This document shows positions 41,543-46,985 of a stretch of 46,985 nt of DNA, piece after piece. Under the pieces are notes generated by a model. It made no database searches. It was given only the letters and a program-made list of their open reading frames with translations, and was not told where the DNA came from. A program made the translations under genes and the position numbers. The number at the start of each line of letters is the position of its first letter. Within the stretch, counting starts at the first letter, position 1. The DNA comes from CAZOBJ01 sp964577825 (GTDB lineage: Bacteria > Planctomycetota > SZUA-567 > JAFGNG01): assembly GCA_964577825.1 (NCBI GenBank), contig CAZOBJ010000016.1, positions 1-46,985 on the forward strand, written 5' to 3'.

Positions 41543-44539
41543 TCAGTCCCCGGCCGGCGCGGCCTGGGCCACGGTCTGGGCCTCGCGGATCTGTGCCGGG
41601 TGGGGCACGCCGCGCCAGGCGTGAAAGCTCTCCAGCGCCGCCTCGATGCGGGTCAAGTAGCCCGCATCCGCGCCGTGCCCGTCGAACTGGAGCACGATGT
41701 ACGGCTTCTCTGCGCGGCCCATGATCTCCTTGAAGTACGTGAGGATGTAGCTGTCCGGCCCGCACATGAAGCTCGTGAAAAAGACCCCGAACAGGTGGTC
41801 CTGGCGCGCGATGTACTCGGCCGCGGCCAGGATCTGCTGGCCGTAGTACCAGTACATGTTCGGGTGCGCCGCGCACACCGGGCCGTAGTCCAGCGGCAAC
41901 TGGTCCAGGTACAGCACGGTATAGCCCATCTCTGCAATCTTGCGCGGCAGGTCCAGGCTCAGGCCCGGGTCCAGGGTGTTGTACGGCCGGCCTACGAGCA
42001 CAATCCCGAGCTCTCGCTTCGGGTCGAGGCCCGCGAGCGCCTCCTGGCCCAGTTGACGGGACCGCGCCTCGAACGCCTCCTGGGCCTCGCGCCCGGCCCG
42101 GTACGCGGCGCGCACCGCGTCCCGGTCTTTGCCCAGCGGCCCGCCCATGGCCTCGTGCAGCCGGTCGACCACGTACCGCTCGCCCAGGGGGAACTGCACG
42201 ATCGGCGAAAGGAGCTTGTCTCCCACGTCCACCCCCTCCAGGGACCGGATCACCCCCGGATGGGCCTGCACGTAGCAGCAGAAGTGCGCGTCCGTGAATC
42301 CGTGGGGGTTGTCCGCGCGGATGAGGTGCGGCACGAACAGGTAGTCGGCCTTGTCCTCCTCCAGGAGCCGGCGCACGTGCCCCAGGCTCATGAACACGGG
42401 CGCGCAGTACTCGGCCGTGGTCAGTGCCGTGCCTTCGCCCAGCACCGCCTCGGAGCTCGGGCCCGAGAGGATCGGCCGGCAGTCCAGCTCCTGGAAGAAC
42501 GTGCGCCACAAGGGCCAGGTGCCGTACGTGCCCAGCGACCGGGGCACGCCCACGCGCGGGCCCGCGCCCTCGGACGACCCGGGGCCCACCCACGCGCGCT
42601 CGCGCGCGCGCAGGGAGGCGTACCCGGGGCTCTTGCGCACCGCGGGCTTGTTCGACTCGTAGTCGCGTCCGCACTTGAGCCCCCAGGCCACGGTCCGGTC
42701 CCCGGCGTGGATGATGGTCAGGTGACACCGGTTCGGGCACAGCTCGCAGGTCTCGTACGCCACGGAGACCTGCTCGTCCGCGAATTCGAGCCCCTTGAAC
42801 GAGGTCTCGCCCCGGAAGCGCTCGTGCAGCAAGAGGCACATGCCCATGGCGCCGGTGACGTGGCAGTAGGGCGAGACCCGGATGGGCACGCCGAGCTCCG
42901 CCTCGAACGCGGCGACCAACGCCCGGTTGCGCGCGGTGGCGCCCTGGAAGCACACGTGCTGGCCGATGTACAGGCCGCCGACCACCTTGTTGAGATAGTT
43001 GTCCCGCACGCTGTGCAGCACGCTCGCGGCCGCGGCCTGCTTGCTCCACCCGCGCGCGAGCAACAAATCCAGGTCGCGCTCCATGTACACGGTGCACCGG
43101 TCGCTCGTCTGCGGGCACTCCACGCCCATGGCGAAGTCCGCGTACCGGTCGATGGGAACGCCGAGCTTCAGGGCCTGCTCCTCGATGAACGACCCCGTGC
43201 CCGCGGCGCACACGTAGTTCATCACCGAGTTGTACACCACGCCGTTCTGGAGCTGGGTGAACTTGGCGTCCTGGCCGCCCAGCTCGATGATCGTGTCCAC
43301 CTCCGGGTCCAGGAACACGGCCGCGCGCGCGTGCGCGGTGATTTCGTTCAGGGCCAGGTCCGCGCCGATGACCGCCTGGATCATCTTGCGCCCCGACCCC
43401 GTGGTCCCCACGCCGCGCACGTCCCAGGTGAGCCCGGCGCGCGCCTCCAGCTCGCGCAGGGCGGCGAAGATCTTCTGCACCGCGCCGATCGGGTCGCCCG
43501 CGGTCTTGCGGTACACCCAGGCCACGGTGCGCTGGTCCATGTCCAGGAGCGCGGCCTTGGTGCTCGTGGATCCGATGTCAATGCCCATGGTCACGGGCAC
43601 GCGGCCCGTGCGCGGCGTCATGAGTGCAACCTCGTTGCCGCGTTCGTCCACGTAGTAGGTGTGCGACTCGAACCGCGGGTAGTCCGAAAGCTTGAGCGCG
43701 AGCGGCGGGCGCAGGTACCCGGCCTGCTCGCGGCCGGTGCGGCCGGGATCCTCGAGCCCGCGCTTGTCCAGCGGCGGGGTCCGGCCGCAGGCCTGCGCGT
43801 GGTGCGCGGCGCCGAACGCGCCCGCGAGCTCGGGCTCGTCCGGGACCTCGATCTCGCACCCGAGCTTCTCGTGGGCCGCGTGCACGACCACCCGGTTGCG
43901 CGCCACGCCGCCCACGACCGCGGTCTTGTGCCGCAGGGCCCGCCCGCCCAGCAGCCCGTCCACCGTGCTGCGGCCGAGCCCCTCGCACAGGCCCGCGGCG
44001 ATGGCGTCCGTGGCGTACCCCTGCTGTTGGAGATGGATCATGTCGCTCTTGGCGAACACCGCGCACCGGGTGGCCACCGTAGGCGGGCGGCCCTGGAAGC
44101 GCATGGCGCGGTCGGCGAGCTCCTCGGGCGGGATCTCCAGGCGCAGGGCCTGTTGGTCCAGGAACGCGCCCGTGCCGCTGGCGCACGCGCTGTTGGTCGT
44201 GCAGGTGCGGTACCGGCCCTGTTCGTCGAGCCGGGTGAGCGAAAACGAACCCCCGCCGATGTACAGGATGTTGCGCGCCTCGGGCACCAGGCGGCGCACG
44301 CCCTCCACGAGCGCGACCACCGCGTCGATGTACACCCCGCCCACGTCGAGCTCGCGCCCGCCCGCGCCGGTGCGCACTACGGCCCGGACCCGGGCCGGGT
44401 CCACGTCCCGCAAAAGCTCGGCCAGCACGCGCGCGGGCTCGCCGTGGTGGCGGCGGTACACGGTACGCGCCACCGCGCCGCGCTCGTCCAGGGCCACCAG
44501 GCCCAGGTACAGACTGCCTATGTCAATGCCCAAGTACAC
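41543..44539 (-). CDS. Giant BcrAD/BadFG/HgdC-type CoA dehydratase activase
   Basis: A 998-residue fusion of two ASKHA ATPase modules plus a DUF2229-like module. Module 1 (residues ~1-270) starts LGIDIGSLYLGLVAL, with NSACASGTGAF (Cys ~116) and TRCAVFAKSDM (Cys ~156). Module 2 (about 315-570) starts GIDIGSTSTKAALLDMDQRT, with IIELGGQDAKF, MNYVCAAGTGSF (Cys ~445) and SDRCTVYMERD (Cys ~480). These cysteine pairs normally bind the [4Fe-4S] cluster at the dimer interface. The DUF2229-like part starts near 663 (VGVPRSLGTYGTWPLWRTFF, TTAEYCAPVFMSLGHV). Such activases use ATP to inject low-potential electrons into hydroxyacyl-CoA dehydratases or double-cubane proteins. GTG start behind GAGGGG. Confidence 0.92.
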   Translation of the reverse strand: MYLGIDIGSLYLGLVALDERGAVARTVYRRHHGEPARVLAELLRDVDPARVRAVVRTGAGGRELDVGGVYIDAVVALVEGVRRLVPEARNILYIGGGSFSLTRLDEQGRYRTCTTNSACASGTGAFLDQQALRLEIPPEELADRAMRFQGRPPTVATRCAVFAKSDMIHLQQQGYATDAIAAGLCEGLGRSTVDGLLGGRALRHKTAVVGGVARNRVVVHAAHEKLGCEIEVPDEPELAGAFGAAHHAQACGRTPPLDKRGLEDPGRTGREQAGYLRPPLALKLSDYPRFESHTYYVDERGNEVALMTPRTGRVPVTMGIDIGSTSTKAALLDMDQRTVAWVYRKTAGDPIGAVQKIFAALRELEARAGLTWDVRGVGTTGSGRKMIQAVIGADLALNEITAHARAAVFLDPEVDTIIELGGQDAKFTQLQNGVVYNSVMNYVCAAGTGSFIEEQALKLGVPIDRYADFAMGVECPQTSDRCTVYMERDLDLLLARGWSKQAAAASVLHSVRDNYLNKVVGGLYIGQHVCFQGATARNRALVAAFEAELGVPIRVSPYCHVTGAMGMCLLLHERFRGETSFKGLEFADEQVSVAYETCELCPNRCHLTIIHAGDRTVAWGLKCGRDYESNKPAVRKSPGYASLRARERAWVGPGSSEGAGPRVGVPRSLGTYGTWPLWRTFFQELDCRPILSGPSSEAVLGEGTALTTAEYCAPVFMSLGHVRRLLEEDKADYLFVPHLIRADNPHGFTDAHFCCYVQAHPGVIRSLEGVDVGDKLLSPIVQFPLGERYVVDRLHEAMGGPLGKDRDAVRAAYRAGREAQEAFEARSRQLGQEALAGLDPKRELGIVLVGRPYNTLDPGLSLDLPRKIAEMGYTVLYLDQLPLDYGPVCAAHPNMYWYYGQQILAAAEYIARQDHLFGVFFTSFMCGPDSYILTYFKEIMGRAEKPYIVLQFDGHGADAGYLTRIEAALESFHAWRGVPHPAQIREAQTVAQAAPAGD

Positions 44540-44631
44540 AGCGTTCCCCTCGCCGACGCATCCGTGACCCATGCGTGTGCGTGTCCGCAGTCCCAGCCCC
44601 TTCCCCAGGGAGAACCGGGCCGGGCGCGGAA

Positions 44632-44659
44632 GTATACCAGCGCGGCGAGCGGCCATGCA
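44632..44659 (-). promoter_or_regulatory. Promoter of the activase operon
   Basis: TTGCAT, a 16-bp spacer and TATACT on the minus strand, about 92 nt before the activase GTG. Confidence 0.72.
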
Positions 44660-44786
44660 AGGGCCTGCCTATCGAAGCCCTGGGCACGTCGCGACCCGAT
44701 TGGGCTCGAACACGCGACGGCCAGGCAAAGGGCTGCGCCTGCTCGGCCAAGAACGGGCATTTTTGCGGCGCAACCGGTTTTCTCGT

Positions 44787-44813
44787 TTGACCTTCCTCTC
44801 AGGTGCATATACC
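44787..44813 (+). promoter_or_regulatory. Promoter of the ankyrin protein gene
   Basis: TTGACC, a 15-bp spacer and TATACC, 89 nt before the ATG. The spacer is short. Confidence 0.55.
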
Positions 44814-44902
44814 TTGCCCGGATACACGGCAGGGGGCCAGGATCGGAGGTCGCGCGGCGCACGGCTGCCCGCCGCCTGCCCCCGCCAACGGGGAGGGCAA
44901 TC

Positions 44903-46732
44903 ATGGATCACGTGCAATGCCCACAGTGTGGACGGTCGCTGAAGATCCGTTCGGCCAAGCCCGGCGGCCGGGTCAAGTGCCCGGCCTGCGGCACCGTGTT
45001 CCGCACGCCCGCGCCCGGCGTGGGCGCGCCGCGGATGCGCCGGGGCGCGCCGCGCGCGTCCGGGCCCGGCCCCGTACTGCCCCTGCTCGGGGCGGCTGCC
45101 GCGCTCGCGGCCGCGGTGGTGGTCGCGCTCGTCGTGCTCCACGGCGGAGAGGAGTCCAAGCCCGCGCCCGAGCCCGCGCCGACATCCACCACCGGGGCGC
45201 CCGCGGGCGAGGCCCCCTCTGCGCCTGACGGGACCGCAGCCGCCCGGCCACCCGCCGAAAGCAGCCCCACCTCTGCTGTGCAGCCGCCCGCGCCGCAGCG
45301 GCCGCCCCCCACCGAGGCGACGCCCGTCAAGGTGGACACCGTCATCCAGGTGGACGGGCGCGCCGAGGACTGGAACGGGGTGCCCGTGCTCCTCGCGGAC
45401 CCGGCCGGGGACATCTTCCACAAGAACAGCTGCGACCTGACGCGCGTCGGCCTGGCCGTGGACGACCGCAACCTGTACCTGCTCGTCGAGATGGCCGTGG
45501 GCTGGCACGAGCTCTGGGAGCGCAGGCACTCCACGGACTCGCTCGGGGCCCTGTTCCTGGACCTGGACAACGACCCGGCCACCGGGTGCCGGGACCCGGA
45601 CCACTATCCGGAACAGGCCCTGGGCGCGGACTTCCTGATCGAGATTGCCGCCGGGTTCACCCAGAAGATGAACACGACGACCGGAGAGAGAGACAAGGCC
45701 GCGCCCATCATGGACGTCGACGCCAACTGCTGGGACGTGGGCCGGGGCCGGTTCGTGGAGCTCGTCCTGCCCACGGACAAGACACTCGCCTTTGAGGGGA
45801 AGTTCATCGAGATCTGCGTCCCCCTGGAGCGCGGCGTGCCCCTGCGCCCGGGGGCCGCGCGCATCCGCGCGGCCTTCAAGGAATGGAATTCGCTGGCAAG
45901 CAATGAGTACAGCATTGCGCACGACGCGGCCCTGGTGCGCGTGACCGGCGCGGGCGGGCAGGCCGGGCCCGGCGCGTGCCACTTCGCCGGGTGGAGCCCG
46001 AAGCTCGAGACCGCGGTCGCCGCGGGCGACGCCGCGCTCGTCAAGGAGCTCATCCGCCGGGGCGCGGACCCGAACGCCAAGGACCCCCTGAACGAGACCC
46101 GGCTGCACGAGGCCGCCCGCGCGGGCCGCACCGAGCTGTGCCGGGTCCTGTTCGAGGCCGGGGCCGCGGTCGACCCCCGCGACGCACAGCAGCGCACCCC
46201 CCTGCACCTGGCCGCCGCCACCGACAAGCCGGACCTCGTGCGCCTGCTGCTGGAGAGGGGCGCGGACCCGGAGGCCGTGGACGCGCGCAAGCAGCGCCCG
46301 CTCAACGCCGCGCTCAAGCGGCCCGACATGGTGCGCCTGCTCCTCGAGCACGGGGCCGATCCGGACATACCGGTCGCCCAGGGCCGCACCGTGCTCGCGC
46401 AGGCGGCCCAGCAGGCCCGGCTCGAGACCGTGCAGGCCCTGGTCGAGGCCGGGGCGGACGTGAACGCGGCCGACGACGAGGGCAACACGCCGCTTCACTG
46501 GGCGTGCTGGACGGTCATGGACCGGATCGACCCGACCCTGACCGCGGACGGGCGGCGTGGCCTGCGCGAGAAGCGGACCGCGCTCGTCGGCCTGCTCCTC
46601 GAAGCCGGCGCCGAGGTCAACCCGCGCAGCCGAAAGGGCACGACCCCGCTCGACCGGGCCCTGGCCGCCAACATGCAGGAGGCCGCCCGGGCCCTGCGCG
46701 AGCGGGGCGCCAAGCGGGGCGTGGACCTGTAG
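44903..46732 (+). CDS. MJ0042-type zinc finger, transmembrane, CBM9-like and ankyrin-repeat protein
   Basis: A 609-residue mosaic. An N-terminal zinc finger of MJ0042 type has C6, C9, C26 and C29 (CPQCGRSLKI, KCPACGTVF). One membrane helix lies at about 57-80 (LGAAAALAAAVVVALVVL), then a Pro/Ala-rich linker to ~140. Residues ~147-350 look like a CBM9-like beta-sandwich: VIQVDGRAEDWNGVPVLLAD, DLTRVGLAVDDRNLYLLVEM, GALFLDLDNDPATG. Residues ~367-605 carry about six ankyrin repeats (LHEAARAGRTELCRVLFEAG, TPLHLAAATDKPDLVRLLLE). The zinc finger should face the cytoplasm and the rest the outside. Start ATG behind GGAGGG. Role unknown, perhaps carbohydrate or partner sensing. Confidence 0.87.
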   Translation: MDHVQCPQCGRSLKIRSAKPGGRVKCPACGTVFRTPAPGVGAPRMRRGAPRASGPGPVLPLLGAAAALAAAVVVALVVLHGGEESKPAPEPAPTSTTGAPAGEAPSAPDGTAAARPPAESSPTSAVQPPAPQRPPPTEATPVKVDTVIQVDGRAEDWNGVPVLLADPAGDIFHKNSCDLTRVGLAVDDRNLYLLVEMAVGWHELWERRHSTDSLGALFLDLDNDPATGCRDPDHYPEQALGADFLIEIAAGFTQKMNTTTGERDKAAPIMDVDANCWDVGRGRFVELVLPTDKTLAFEGKFIEICVPLERGVPLRPGAARIRAAFKEWNSLASNEYSIAHDAALVRVTGAGGQAGPGACHFAGWSPKLETAVAAGDAALVKELIRRGADPNAKDPLNETRLHEAARAGRTELCRVLFEAGAAVDPRDAQQRTPLHLAAATDKPDLVRLLLERGADPEAVDARKQRPLNAALKRPDMVRLLLEHGADPDIPVAQGRTVLAQAAQQARLETVQALVEAGADVNAADDEGNTPLHWACWTVMDRIDPTLTADGRRGLREKRTALVGLLLEAGAEVNPRSRKGTTPLDRALAANMQEAARALRERGAKRGVDL

Positions 46733-46985
46733 GTACAGCGTCCCCTGCAACCCGGGCAAGGCCACAGCCCGAGTCTGCCGCGCGCGGGCACAGCTGACCG
46801 GATTCGAAATCTCTTGACGGGCGAGGAGTGCAGCGGCCTACTTTTCTATGACCTGACCGGGCCGCAACTCGTGATTCGGATCGAGGACGCAGGGGATAAA
46901 GGCGTGAGCGGACGGGTTGCGCGCGCGTGGTGCCGTGCGTGTTGTCGCCGCCTTTGGCCGGGCCGGGCCGCGGACGGTAGGTTGT
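46733..46985. other. Right-edge region, possible promoter and partial gene start
   Basis: A TTGACG at 46814-46819 is followed after 18-19 bp by CTACTT/TACTTT, a possible promoter. A GTG at 46904 with AGGGG upstream opens a frame to the window edge, with cysteine/arginine-rich translation of no recognised family. The evidence is too weak to call a gene. Confidence 0.25.

Larger units (their letters stand above)
44540..44902. other. Divergent intergenic region, activase versus ankyrin gene
   Basis: 363 bp with two promoters and no gene seen. Some open frames cross it, but they lack ribosome binding sites and family signatures. Confidence 0.6.

Noticed and set aside
40283..46732. A 2149-residue continuous open frame on the plus strand
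   Set aside because: It is antisense to the activase and COG3581-type genes and continues in frame into the ankyrin gene. High GC removes stops. Only the part after 44903 has domains and a ribosome binding site.

Overview
This window is very GC-rich, densely coded bacterial DNA with short gaps, mixed strands and no visible phage, insertion sequence or CRISPR array. Host clues are an MJ0042-type zinc finger fused to a membrane protein, a DUF6785-like multipass membrane protein, many signal-peptide or repeat proteins of unknown role, and anaerobe-type genes (hydroxyacyl-CoA dehydratase-type activase, acetate kinase, larC). Together they suggest Planctomycetota or a neighbouring uncultured phylum with at least facultative anaerobic metabolism. 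That is inference; a marker-gene tree from rpsB, tsf, pyrH, frr and rpsA would settle it.

Layout. 1-3361 (minus): a partial larC and an exported HEAT/receiver-like protein, separated by an intrinsic terminator that touches the larC ribosome binding site. 3556-5414 (plus): a URO-D-like protein, tRNA-Leu and a WbpD-like acetyltransferase. 5415-7770 (minus): M55 D-aminopeptidase, Nif3-like protein and a small glutaredoxin. 8381-10460 (plus): a DUF2062 protein and a membrane coiled-coil/zinc-ribbon/BRCT-like protein. 10467-13434: comF and ribosomal protein S1, divergent. 13556-18483: an FAD-dependent oxidoreductase divergent from a UbiA prenyltransferase and an 814-residue left-handed beta-helix protein, a likely envelope-glycan module. 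18677-21789: the classical rpsB-tsf-pyrH-frr operon, followed by a large membrane protein. 24077-26152: pfkA divergent from a membrane protein, then tRNA-Phe and a strong terminator. 26264-29024: an orphan FliK-like/FlhB-C-terminal-like pair. 29110-32994: aspartate kinase, pyrE, acetate kinase and a DUF4870 protein; pyrE and ackA share overlapping divergent promoters. 33283-34723: a TM2 protein and a small membrane protein, among at least three copies of a ~94 bp imperfect palindrome. 34737-40169 (minus): a three-gene operon of a CHAD-like protein, a 1295-residue TPR/DUF3857/transglutaminase protein and a LysE-type exporter. 40295-44539 (minus): a two-gene version of the giant BcrAD/HgdC-type activase protein. 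44903-46732 (plus): a zinc-finger/transmembrane/CBM9-like/ankyrin protein.

Promoters are easy to read here. They have -35 boxes of the TTGACN or TTGCNN type, often TTGCGC/T, and -10 boxes near TATACT, TATGAT or TAGGAT, spaced 16-18 bp. They were used to choose several start codons. Functions come from motif recognition by eye; no database search was run.
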